Positions 15,226 through 23,544 of a stretch of DNA of 64,000 bases are shown piece after piece. The position numbers and the translations under genes are program-made. The notes beneath the pieces were generated by a model that was not told the DNA's origin, did no database searches, and saw only the letters and a list, made by a program, of their open reading frames with translations. This DNA is from Dryocola sp036489025 (GTDB taxonomy: Bacteria > Pseudomonadota > Gammaproteobacteria > Enterobacterales > Enterobacteriaceae): contig DASXGN010000025.1 of the NCBI GenBank assembly GCA_036489025.1, forward strand, positions 62,001 through 126,000, given 5' to 3'. Positions within the stretch are counted from its first letter, which is position 1. Every line of letters starts with the position of its first letter.

Positions 15226-16989
15226 TCAATTGGCGATAAAGCGTTTTTCGTCCGTTAGCACCTGCAGCAGCAGGCCAAGCTGTGGTTTCGTTTCTTCCAC
15301 GCGTTCGCCCTGTAAATCGTAGATTCGATAGTTGCCGTTATTGTCCAGCACCAGCGTCATATGCGGCATCGTAATAGCAAGGCTGTTATTGTCCGCGCCC
15401 ACGACCCAGTTGTGGCGGCGCGTCGCGGCAAACAAATCTTCACCCTGCGAATATTCATTCGGCGGCGTTTTCACGTGCAGAAGGCGCTGCATAAGGGTGG
15501 TCATAATATCCTGATGATCGGTCAGCTTGCTGATGGTCTGCGCAGGCGTACCCGGCCAGTGGATAACCAACGGCACCTGAATGCGCGAACGTGCCCAGGC
15601 AAATGAATCCTGCTCTTTGCCAAGCGGAACGCCGTGGCCGGCCGTCACGATGACCACGGTATTCTCCAGCTTGCCTGAAGCTTTAAGCGCGTCCAGCACC
15701 TTCTGGATTTGTTCGTCTACGCTGTATGCGGCTCTGGCATAGCGACGAGTGAAATCTTGCTTATTACTGTCGTCGGCAACGCTGGTGCCGTTGAAAGCCA
15801 CCCAGGAGAACCAGCGGTTATCTTCGGAGGCATACTGCGTCAGCCAGCTTACCCACTGCGAGGCCGTCTGGCTGTCGGACTGGCTTTTCGCCGCGGGCAA
15901 CGAGAAGTCAGAAAGCAGCGCCTGGCGATACATTGACGAGTTAAAGCCGTCGGAAGCGAACAGGCCGAGCTGGTAGCCCTGCTGGTTTAACGCGGTGATC
16001 AGCGCCGCAGGGATACGTGCGGAGAGCACGCCGTCCATATACGCAGGCGAAATACCGTAGAACAGCCCGAAGATACCGTTATCGGTGCCGTTGCCCGCGC
16101 TCATATGCTGGGTGAAATTAATATTGATCTGCGCAAACTGATTGAGAACAGGGAGGTCTTTTGCAAAGCGTGAGGCGTTCAGACCGTCAACCGTGATCAG
16201 CAGAACATTGTGGCCGGTTCCCATATCGCTGAACTGCAATTGACTTAACGGATACTGTACCGAAACGGCTTCCGGGTTGCCCTGTTCCACAAGACGGCGC
16301 TGGTACTCCTTCGCATCCAGCAGGCCGTGTTTCTCAAGGAAACGACGCGCGGTCATCGGATAGGCCAGCGGCAGGTTGGCACGCTGCATGGTTATCGGGC
16401 GATAGAAGTTCGCGTCCGCCCAGATATACATAATGTGGCTGCTAAAGAAGGCGACAAAGAACAGTGCGACAACGGGTTTAGCAAAGTGCCTGCGCCGCCC
16501 GAGGCTGCGCAGCTTCTGCCAGCTCCAGGTCGCAAACAGCATCTCAATCAGCAGGATAGCGGGCACGCTGATAAACATCAGCTGCCAGTCGCGCGCCATT
16601 TCGCTCTGGTCGGGGTTAATCACCAGTTCCCAGACGATAGGGTTGAGATGAAGGTGGAAACGGGTAAAGACTTCGCTGTCGATAAGCAGCAGCGTCATGC
16701 CCGCGGTGGCAAAGGCCGCCGACAAAAAGCGCATCAGGCGCTGGGACATCACGACAAAGGTTAGCGGGAAAAGAATCAGCAAATAGGCGGCGAACACCAG
16801 AAAGCTGAAATGACCGATAACGCTCAGGTACGAATAAATGCGCCCGGTGAGCGTGGTCGGCCAGTCGGCGACAAACAGATAGCGGCTACCCAGCAGCGTG
16901 GCCAGCAGGATATTAAACAGGGCGAACCAATGTCCCCAACTGACCATCTGGGAAACTTTTTCGCGGTAGCGCTGACGGTTAGTCACCAT
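15226..16989 (-). CDS. yejM: Inner-membrane LPS-regulating protein YejM (PbgA/LapC)
   Basis: Essential-type inner-membrane protein that senses lipopolysaccharide on the periplasmic face and controls LpxC breakdown through LapB/FtsH. The 587-aa protein (E. coli 586) has five transmembrane helices in about the first 190 residues and a periplasmic sulfatase-like alpha/beta domain after about residue 245. The linker between them has the basic RRRHF and the AYPMTARRFLEKHG stretch of the lipid A-binding region. It follows yejL by 19 bp on the same strand, so yejL-yejM is an operon, with proL downstream. Confidence 0.95.
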   Translation of the reverse strand: MVTNRQRYREKVSQMVSWGHWFALFNILLATLLGSRYLFVADWPTTLTGRIYSYLSVIGHFSFLVFAAYLLILFPLTFVVMSQRLMRFLSAAFATAGMTLLLIDSEVFTRFHLHLNPIVWELVINPDQSEMARDWQLMFISVPAILLIEMLFATWSWQKLRSLGRRRHFAKPVVALFFVAFFSSHIMYIWADANFYRPITMQRANLPLAYPMTARRFLEKHGLLDAKEYQRRLVEQGNPEAVSVQYPLSQLQFSDMGTGHNVLLITVDGLNASRFAKDLPVLNQFAQININFTQHMSAGNGTDNGIFGLFYGISPAYMDGVLSARIPAALITALNQQGYQLGLFASDGFNSSMYRQALLSDFSLPAAKSQSDSQTASQWVSWLTQYASEDNRWFSWVAFNGTSVADDSNKQDFTRRYARAAYSVDEQIQKVLDALKASGKLENTVVIVTAGHGVPLGKEQDSFAWARSRIQVPLVIHWPGTPAQTISKLTDHQDIMTTLMQRLLHVKTPPNEYSQGEDLFAATRRHNWVVGADNNSLAITMPHMTLVLDNNGNYRIYDLQGERVEETKPQLGLLLQVLTDEKRFIAN

Positions 16990-17008
16990 AACTCGTAGCT
17001 ACAATCCC

Positions 17009-17236
17009 TTAGTGTGCTTGATCTTCGCTCACGGAGGCCTGCAAAGCCTGCGCGAAAGAGCGAGCCAGGGTGTGGCGCTGAGCGGAAGCCACGCTGGTGT
17101 TGATCAGGTTAGTGACCATATTTCCCAGAACCATCAGGGAAAGATCGGTTGGCGCATGGTGCTTTTCCAGCACGGCGGCCAGTTCGGTCAGCAGGTTTTC
17201 GACTTGTTCATCACTATAACGGGATATTTGCGGCAT
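17009..17236 (-). CDS. yejL: YejL, UPF0352 family protein
   Basis: Small soluble 75-aa protein of unknown function, same length as E. coli YejL, beginning MPQISRYSDEQVENLL and almost all alpha-helical by composition. First gene of the yejL-yejM operon, divergent from yejK across a 136-bp promoter region. Confidence 0.93.
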   Translation of the reverse strand: MPQISRYSDEQVENLLTELAAVLEKHHAPTDLSLMVLGNMVTNLINTSVASAQRHTLARSFAQALQASVSEDQAH

Positions 17237-17372
17237 AAATTAACAATCAGTTAGGTTCAGGAAAGGGCGTTATCTTACCGTAGGAAGACCTTTTTTTCTG
17301 CTTTTTTATCTGCTATTGCACAAGGCTTCCGGCAGTGGTTGAATACCGCCCGGTCTAAAAGGAGAGTTTATC

Positions 17373-18380
17373 ATGAGTCTGGATATCAACCAGATTGCCC
17401 TGCATCAGCTTATCAAGCGCGGTGAAGAGACGCTTGAGGTGGTGCTGCGCGATTCCCTGCTGGCAACGAACGGTGCCGTTGAAGAGATGATGGCTGAGCT
17501 GCATCGCGTTTATAGCGCAAAAAATAAAGCCTACGGTTTGTTCAGCGAAGAGAGTGAATTAGCCGAGGCGCTGCGTTCACAGCGCAGAGGCGATGAGGAT
17601 TTCCTCGCGTTTAGCCGGGCCGCCACCGGTCGCCTGCGCGACGAGCTGGCGAAATATCCTTTCGCCGACGGCGGTATTGTTCTGTTCTGCCATTACCGTT
17701 ATCTGGCCGTGGAGTATTTGCTGGTTGCGGTGCTCAACAACCTGAGCAGCATGCGCGTCAACGAAGAGCTGGATATCAGCTCCACGCATTATCTGGACAT
17801 CAACCACGCCGATATCGTGGCGCGAGTCGATCTGACCGAGTGGGAAACTAACCCGGAGTCGACCCGCTATCTGACCTTCCTGCGCGGGCGCGTTGGCCGT
17901 AAAGTGTCTGATTTCTTTATGGACTTCCTGGGCGCCGGCGAAGGCCTGAACGCCAAAGCGCAGAATAAAGGCTTATTGCAGGCGCTGGACGATTTTACCC
18001 ACGAAGCGCAGCTGGATAAGAACGAGCGCCAGACGGCGCGTCAGCAGGTTTATGCTTACTGCAACGAGCAGCTTCAGGCCGGGGAAGAAATTGAACTGTC
18101 TTCTTTAGCGGACGAGCTGCCGTGGGCCGTGGACGATAAAAACTTCCAGCAGTTTACCGCTGAGAAGGGCTACGAGCTGGAAGAGAGCTTCCCGGCGGAT
18201 CGCAGCACGCTGCGCCAGCTCACTAAGTATGCAGGCAGCGGCGGTGGCTTAACGATTAACTTCGACGCCATGCTGCTCGGTGAACGTATTTTCTGGGATC
18301 CGGCAACGGATACTCTGACCATCAAAGGCACGCCGCCGAACCTGCGCGATCAGCTCCAGCGCCGTACTTCGGGCAAATAG
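17373..18380 (+). CDS. yejK: Nucleoid-associated protein YejK
   Basis: Nucleoid-associated protein of the NA37 family, 335 aa as in E. coli, reported to interact with topoisomerase IV and gyrase. The sequence begins MSLDINQIALHQLIKR and contains the family stretch STHYLDINHADIVARVDLTEW. A strong SD (AAGGAGAG) precedes the ATG. Transcribed divergently from yejL; a series of hairpins lies downstream before rplY. Confidence 0.93.
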   Translation: MSLDINQIALHQLIKRGEETLEVVLRDSLLATNGAVEEMMAELHRVYSAKNKAYGLFSEESELAEALRSQRRGDEDFLAFSRAATGRLRDELAKYPFADGGIVLFCHYRYLAVEYLLVAVLNNLSSMRVNEELDISSTHYLDINHADIVARVDLTEWETNPESTRYLTFLRGRVGRKVSDFFMDFLGAGEGLNAKAQNKGLLQALDDFTHEAQLDKNERQTARQQVYAYCNEQLQAGEEIELSSLADELPWAVDDKNFQQFTAEKGYELEESFPADRSTLRQLTKYAGSGGGLTINFDAMLLGERIFWDPATDTLTIKGTPPNLRDQLQRRTSGK

Positions 18381-18387
18381 CCACCGT

Positions 18388-18418
18388 CAGAAAACAAAAA
18401 AATCGCCGAAGCGGGTTT
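18388..18418. repeat. Degenerate second copy of the rplY terminator
   Basis: A 31-bp sequence that repeats at 18518-18548 with two mismatches (AT for CC), exactly 130 bp away. The mismatches spoil the lower stem of the terminator, so this copy is probably non-functional or weaker. It looks like a local duplication. Confidence 0.75.
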
Positions 18419-18429
18419 AATGCGGTGAC

Positions 18430-18461
18430 AAACACCCGAAAAGCGTGGTTTTCGGGTGTTT
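18430..18461. repeat. Strong 13-bp hairpin between yejK and rplY
   Basis: Perfect inverted repeat with 13-bp arms (AAACACCCGAAAA / TTTTCGGGTGTTT) and a 6-nt loop GCGTGG, lying between the two terminator copies. As RNA on the plus strand it could protect or end the yejK transcript. No long T-run follows. Confidence 0.7.
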
Positions 18462-18528
18462 GGGGCAGGTCAGAAGACATAATTCTTTGTTTTTATCAGA
18501 GCTTGACTCTGAGGCTCCAGAAAACAAA

Positions 18529-18552
18529 AAACCCGCCGAAGCGGGTTTTTTT
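18529..18552. terminator. Bidirectional terminator of rplY and yejK
   Basis: Stem AAACCCGCC/GGCGGGTTT type (AAACCCGC 18528-18535, GCGGGTTT 18541-18548) flanked by A-runs on one side and a T-run on the other, so it can act in both directions between the convergent genes. Confidence 0.88.
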
Positions 18553-18568
18553 CGAACTCAATTCGCGA

Positions 18569-18853
18569 TTAAGCGCGAACGAAGTCGATGTGAGACAGTT
18601 TTGGCTTGAACGGGTGACGCTGAACAGCCTGAACCTTCACTTTTACTTCTGTACCGTCAACAACCAGAGTCAGCACTTCTTCGTAGAAACCAGGCTTAGC
18701 CTGCATGTTCATTACGGAGTCATGGTCCAGTTCGATAGAGATTGCAGCTTCGGAACCACCATAGATGATTGCCGGGAATTTGTTAGCTGCACGCAGGCGG
18801 CGGCTCGCACCCTTGCCCTGCTCTTTGCGTTTTTCTACATTGATAGTAAACAT
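18569..18853 (-). CDS. rplY: 50S ribosomal protein L25
   Basis: Binds 5S rRNA in the large ribosomal subunit. It is the short single-domain enterobacterial form, 94 aa as in E. coli, beginning MFTINVEKRKEQGKGASRRLR and ending HIDFVRA. The codon usage is that of a highly expressed gene and an SD lies upstream (AAAGAGAGAAAC). Monocistronic, 124 bp downstream of radD on the same strand. Confidence 0.98.
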   Translation of the reverse strand: MFTINVEKRKEQGKGASRRLRAANKFPAIIYGGSEAAISIELDHDSVMNMQAKPGFYEEVLTLVVDGTEVKVKVQAVQRHPFKPKLSHIDFVRA

Positions 18854-18977
18854 TAACTGTTTCTCTCTTTAATAATCCTGTTACAGGCGACCCAGCAACA
18901 GGTAATTGATCTGCTTTGCGGATGCAAAAGCGGGCGCATTATAGCCATATCTGACTATGTCGGCAATGAAAAGTACC

Positions 18978-20738
18978 TCAGCCGCGCAATTCGTTTGCCC
19001 TGCGGAAGCGTCCTTCGTAATCAAACACCTTTTCGCGCACGTTCCAGAACTGCCCGTTTTTACGCGCCACAACGAAATCGGGATGGCGTAATAATAGCTG
19101 CTGGGCAACGACATCCGCCACGGTTATCCAGCGCAGCGGTACGCCCGGTGCCCGGCTGTGCGGGCGAATAAATAGCTGCTCAAACGCCATTCTCTGAGCC
19201 GGAGTTTGCAGGCGGAAGCGCTCACTGACATCGGCGCCGTCTTCGTCGTAGTAGGTGATTTTCAGCCAGTCGCCTTTGGCATCGCTGCCCTGCTCAAGCG
19301 TCATACCGCTGCAGCGCAGCACCAGCGCATCCTTAAGTTTGAGCGCGGCTTTCAGCATATCGTCGGGATCGACCAGGACCTGCTCGCACCGGTGGCAGCG
19401 GCGGGCGGCAATATCGTTTTCGGCATTGCACTGCGGGCAGTTTTTAAAGCGGAAGCGGTAATCGCACTGTTCCCTGAGGCCCTCATCGTCTTCGAACCAG
19501 CCCTGACAGCGGCGGCCAAAATGCTCAATCAGGGTGCCATCGGCGGTAGTTTTGCCCCAAAAGGTATTGGCGAAGCCGCAGGAAGGGCAAAAAACCTGCA
19601 CCGGCACATTGTCGCTTTTACCTTTGGCGTTGCCGACTTCCGGCGTGAACAGGTCGTGCGGGTTTCCGGCGTAGTCGAGAATCAGACAGTCGGTTTTACC
19701 GGGCGACAGTCGCAGCCCGCGGCCAACAATCTGCTGGTAGAGGCTGACTGACTCCGTCGGGCGCAGAATCGCGATTAAATCGACGTGGGGCGCATCAAAA
19801 CCGGTGGTCAGCACCGCCACGTTGACCAGGAAGCGGAACTCCTGATTTTTAAACGCGGCTATTAATGCATCACGCACCGGGCCCGGCGTGTCGGCGGTAA
19901 TCAGGGCTGCGTCCGCGTTGGGCAGCAGAGCGGTGACTTCTTTCGCGTGCTCAACCGTTGCGGCGAAAATCATCACCCCGCGCCTTTCGGCGGCAAACTC
20001 AACGATCTGGCTGATGATATGCGGCGTGATGCGCTTTTGCTGCTTCAGCTCGCGATTAAGGTCGGCCTCGCTAAACAGCCCGTTTGACTGCGCCTGCAAA
20101 CGGCTGAAATCGTAATGCACCACCGGCATATCAAGCCGTTCGGGCGGCGTCAGATAGCCGTTTTTAATCATATAGCGCAGCGGCAGCTCATAGATGCAGT
20201 CGCGGAACAGCGCCTTGTCATCGCCGCGCACCATGCCGTGATAGTGGTAATGATAAATCCAGCCTTTGCCGAGGCGGTAAGGCGTGGCCGTCAGGCCCAG
20301 AAGGCGCAGCTTAGGATTGGCGGTGCGCAGATGGGCAAGAATTTGCTGATATTGGCTATCGTCAGATTCCCCGATGCGGTGGCATTCGTCGACTATCAGC
20401 AGGGAAAACTCGCCGAGAAACTGCTCCAGATTGCGCGCCACCGACTGAACGCTGCCGAAGACAACCTTACCGTGGCTCTCTTTACGCTGTAGCCCCGCGG
20501 CGAAAATATCGGCCTCAAGCCCCAGGGCGCGGTATTTGGCGTGGTTCTGAGCGACCAGTTCTTTCACGTGAGCAAGTACCAACACACGCCCGCGGGCAAT
20601 ACGCGCCAGTTCAGCAATCACCAGGCTTTTACCCGCGCCGGTTGGCAGCACTATCACGGCGGGCTCAAGGTGTTTGCGGAAGTGGGCGAGGGTGGCATCC
20701 ACCGCTTCTTGCTGGTAGGGACGTAAGGTAAAAGACAT
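18978..20738 (-). CDS. radD: DNA repair ATPase/helicase RadD
   Basis: Superfamily 2 helicase-like ATPase involved in double-strand break repair and RecA-mediated strand exchange; 586 aa as in E. coli (YejH). Motif I is PTGAGKS (32-38), motif II is DECH (117-120), and the C-terminal helicase motif VI region is QQIVGRGLRLSPGK. A zinc-binding region follows, with four CxxC pairs (CPSC, CQGW..CDYR, CPQC, CHRC). The start MSFTLRPYQQEAVD lies directly at the Q-motif. Confidence 0.95.
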   Translation of the reverse strand: MSFTLRPYQQEAVDATLAHFRKHLEPAVIVLPTGAGKSLVIAELARIARGRVLVLAHVKELVAQNHAKYRALGLEADIFAAGLQRKESHGKVVFGSVQSVARNLEQFLGEFSLLIVDECHRIGESDDSQYQQILAHLRTANPKLRLLGLTATPYRLGKGWIYHYHYHGMVRGDDKALFRDCIYELPLRYMIKNGYLTPPERLDMPVVHYDFSRLQAQSNGLFSEADLNRELKQQKRITPHIISQIVEFAAERRGVMIFAATVEHAKEVTALLPNADAALITADTPGPVRDALIAAFKNQEFRFLVNVAVLTTGFDAPHVDLIAILRPTESVSLYQQIVGRGLRLSPGKTDCLILDYAGNPHDLFTPEVGNAKGKSDNVPVQVFCPSCGFANTFWGKTTADGTLIEHFGRRCQGWFEDDEGLREQCDYRFRFKNCPQCNAENDIAARRCHRCEQVLVDPDDMLKAALKLKDALVLRCSGMTLEQGSDAKGDWLKITYYDEDGADVSERFRLQTPAQRMAFEQLFIRPHSRAPGVPLRWITVADVVAQQLLLRHPDFVVARKNGQFWNVREKVFDYEGRFRRANELRG

Positions 20739-20928
20739 TGGCGCTCGGCGTTAACTGTGGAAACTACGGCGGGGATTATGCCACGAAACAGGGTTTTAAC
20801 TTGAGAGACTTTTTGATGTCGCTATACTGGCGAACTAATTAACAGGCAAATGATTAATGCCTCAAAAGAGGGCTAACCTGCCCGGCCGGCGCACCCCGCT
20901 GGCACCTCCATGAAACAGGCAAGATTTA

Positions 20929-21636
20929 ATGCGACTCGATAAATTTATTTCTCAGCAGCTCGGCGTGAGCCGGGCCATTGCTGGCCGCGAAATTCGCGCT
21001 CAGCGCATCACTATTGACGGCGAAGTTGTGCGCGACGCCTCTTTTAAACTCAATCCGGAGCATCAGGTTGAGTTCGATGGCAACACGCTTAGCCAGCAAA
21101 ACGGCCCGCGCTATTTCATGCTCAATAAACCGCAGGGCTACGTTTGCTCGACGGAAGACCCGGATCATCCAACCGTGCTGTATTTCCTCGACGTGCCCGT
21201 GGCGCACAAGCTGCACGCAGCCGGTCGCCTGGATATCGACACCACCGGTCTGGTGCTGATGACCGATGATGGGCAGTGGTCGCACCGGATTACCTCGCCG
21301 CGCCATCACTGCGAGAAGACCTATCTGGTGACGCTGGAAAATCCGGTTGCCGACGACACGGCAGAACAATTTGCGCACGGCGTTCAGCTGCATAATGAAA
21401 AAGATCTGACTAAACCGGCCACGCTGGAAGTTATCACCCCGACGGAAGTCCGTCTGACCATCAGCGAAGGTCGCTATCACCAGGTAAAACGCATGTTTGC
21501 CGCCGTGGGCAACCGCGTCATTGGCCTGCACCGTGAACGGATTGGTGAAATTGCGCTGGATGCCGATCTGGAGCCGGGCGAATACCGCCCGCTTACGGAA
21601 GAAGAAATTGCCAGCGTAGGCATGCCGAAAAGCTAA
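20929..21636 (+). CDS. rsuA: 16S rRNA pseudouridine(516) synthase RsuA
   Basis: Makes pseudouridine 516 in 16S rRNA. The 235-aa protein (E. coli 231) has an N-terminal S4 RNA-binding domain (1-60) and a catalytic domain with the RluA/RsuA-type motif GRLDIDTTGLVL containing the nucleophilic Asp, plus YHQVKRM near the C-terminus. Divergent from radD; bcr begins 15 bp downstream, so the two may be cotranscribed. Confidence 0.96.
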   Translation: MRLDKFISQQLGVSRAIAGREIRAQRITIDGEVVRDASFKLNPEHQVEFDGNTLSQQNGPRYFMLNKPQGYVCSTEDPDHPTVLYFLDVPVAHKLHAAGRLDIDTTGLVLMTDDGQWSHRITSPRHHCEKTYLVTLENPVADDTAEQFAHGVQLHNEKDLTKPATLEVITPTEVRLTISEGRYHQVKRMFAAVGNRVIGLHRERIGEIALDADLEPGEYRPLTEEEIASVGMPKS

Positions 21637-21651
21637 CTTCAGGAGTTACCG

Positions 21652-22848
21652 TTGAGTACCAAGCAGAATTCGTCCGTCGGGATTGTCGTGATTCTTGGCC
21701 TGCTGGCCATGCTGATGCCGCTGTCGATTGATATGTACCTTCCGGCGCTGCCGGTTATCGCCAGCGAGTTTGCCGTGCCTGCGGGCAGCGCGCAGATGAC
21801 GCTGAGCACCTACATTCTCGGCTTTGCCATCGGCCAGCTGTTCTATGGCCCAATGGCGGACAGCATCGGACGCAAGCCGGTGGTGCTCGGCGGCACGCTG
21901 GTTTTCGCGGCGGCGGCCATCGCCTGCGCGCTTTCTCAGACTATCGATCACCTGATTTTCATGCGTTTTCTGCACGGTCTTTCCGCCGCGGCGGCAAGCG
22001 TGGTGATTAACGCCCTGATGCGTGATATTTATCCGAAGGAAGAGTTCTCGCGCATGATGTCGTTCGTCATGCTTATCACAACCATTGCGCCGCTGATTGC
22101 GCCGATGGTTGGCGGGGCCGTGCTGGTGTGGTTCAGCTGGCACGCTATCTTCTGGATTCTCGCTCTGGCGGCACTGCTGGCCTCGGCGATGATTTTCTTC
22201 CTGATACACGAAACGCTGCCGGTTGAGCGTCGTCAGAAATTCCATCTGCGCACGACGATAGGCAACTTCGCGACGCTCTTCCGCCATAAGCGCGTGCTGA
22301 GCTACATGTTAGCCAGCGGCTTCAGCTTCGCCGGAATGTTCTCCTTCCTCAGCGCCGGGCCGTTCGTTTACATCGAGCTGAACCACGTTGCGCCGCAGCA
22401 CTTTGGCTATTACTTCGCGCTTAACATTGTGTTCCTGTTTATCATGACCATCATCAACAGCCGCTTCGTGCGTCGGGTTGGGGCGCTGAATATGTTCCGC
22501 GCCGGGCTGTACGTGCAGTTTGCCATGGCTATCTGGCTGGTTATCAGCAGCCAGTTTGATTTTGGCTTCTGGGCGCTGGTGCTGGGCGTGGCGGCGTTTG
22601 TGGGCTGCGTGTCGATGGTCTCTTCGAACGCGATGGCGGTCATTCTGGATGAGTTTCCGCACATGGCGGGCACGGCATCCTCTCTGGCGGGAACCTTCCG
22701 CTTCGGGATCGGGGCGCTAACGGGCGCGCTGCTTTCCATCGCCACTTTCAATACGGCCTGGCCGATGATCTGGTCTATCGCCGTCTGTGCGACCTGCTCG
22801 ATACTGTTTTATCTGTACGCCAGCCGCCCGCGTAAAACCGCTGCCTAA
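21652..22848 (+). CDS. bcr: Multidrug efflux MFS transporter Bcr
   Basis: DHA1-type drug:proton antiporter of the Bcr/CflA group (bicyclomycin and sulfonamide efflux in E. coli). The 398-aa protein has about 12 transmembrane segments, with the MFS motif GPMADSIGRKPV after the second helix. The start is an unusual TTG at 21652 with a good SD (AGGAG at 21641-21645). E. coli bcr also lacks an ATG start, and no better ATG exists nearby. Confidence 0.95.
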   Translation: MSTKQNSSVGIVVILGLLAMLMPLSIDMYLPALPVIASEFAVPAGSAQMTLSTYILGFAIGQLFYGPMADSIGRKPVVLGGTLVFAAAAIACALSQTIDHLIFMRFLHGLSAAAASVVINALMRDIYPKEEFSRMMSFVMLITTIAPLIAPMVGGAVLVWFSWHAIFWILALAALLASAMIFFLIHETLPVERRQKFHLRTTIGNFATLFRHKRVLSYMLASGFSFAGMFSFLSAGPFVYIELNHVAPQHFGYYFALNIVFLFIMTIINSRFVRRVGALNMFRAGLYVQFAMAIWLVISSQFDFGFWALVLGVAAFVGCVSMVSSNAMAVILDEFPHMAGTASSLAGTFRFGIGALTGALLSIATFNTAWPMIWSIAVCATCSILFYLYASRPRKTAA

Positions 22849-22853
22849 TCCTG

Positions 22854-22880
22854 AACGGGTACTTCAGGTGCCCGTTTGTT
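22854..22880 (+). terminator. bcr terminator
   Basis: Stem AACGGGTAC/GTGCCCGTT with loop TTCAG, followed by TGTT, starting 5 bp after the bcr stop. The T-run is short, so it may be moderate in strength. Confidence 0.65.
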
Positions 22881-23188
22881 AATCCAAATCAACGAAATTT
22901 CCCCGTCAGCCCCTACAATTTGTTTCTGGAATGTAAACGCCGCAGCAATAAAAAGTCACAGCTTTGTAGTTAAAAAGGTTGAGTTAGATCGCAGAAAGCG
23001 TTACATATAGCGCCGAAACGCGTGCTTAAGCGCACAAATAAAGCGTTAGCGGCAAAAAAATAAATAAATTACTACAGCGGATGTAAGCGGTTTACGGGTT
23101 GTTTAGACGCAATTAATCAACATTGTGTTAACCTTTATGTAAACTCATTGTGTAATACTTTGGTATGAATTCTTTCGGGGACAAGATT
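22881..23188. other. yejG upstream region
   Basis: About 310 bp, AT-rich, without a coding frame. A TAATAC at 23153-23158 is a possible -10 box for yejG but lacks a good -35. No recognised RNA or repeat is present. Confidence 0.4.
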
Positions 23189-23533
23189 TTGAATACGTTA
23201 CAGCTTTCCATCGTTCATCGTCTGCCGCAGAGCTACCGCTGGTCAGCGGGTTTTGCAGGTCTGAAGGTTGAACCGATTCCGCAAAACGTTCAGCAGGCTG
23301 AAAACAGCCTGATTGGCTTAAAGCTGCTCAGCGAAGACGGCGAAAAGGCATGGCCGATTATGCACAAGCTGAGCCAGGCGCTGAGCGACATCGAAGTTGA
23401 CTGCTCGGTGGTGGAATGCGAAGGCGAACCTTGTCTGTTCGTTGCCCACCAGGATGAGCCCGCGGCAACCTGCCGCCTGAAGAATTTTGGCGTGGCGATT
23501 GCCGAGTCGTTTTCCAGCGCTAATCCTTTCTGA
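23189..23533 (+). CDS. yejG: YejG family protein
   Basis: Small soluble protein of unknown function; E. coli YejG has been linked to tolerance of aminoglycosides such as gentamicin. The TTG at 23189 gives exactly 114 aa, the E. coli length, and lines up LNTLQLSIVHRLPQ with E. coli MTSLQLSIVHRLPQ; a GGGGAC SD lies 9 bp upstream. An ATG at 23165 would add eight residues that are not conserved. Conserved core: WSAGFAG, KLLS, ECEGEPCLFV and the C-terminal NPF. Confidence 0.88.
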   Translation: MNTLQLSIVHRLPQSYRWSAGFAGLKVEPIPQNVQQAENSLIGLKLLSEDGEKAWPIMHKLSQALSDIEVDCSVVECEGEPCLFVAHQDEPAATCRLKNFGVAIAESFSSANPF

Positions 23534-23544
23534 AGCCGCCGGTA

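Noticed and set aside
18425..18856. 143-aa open frame antisense to rplY
   Set aside because: Runs through a terminator and the rplY gene; rplY is certain from sequence and length.
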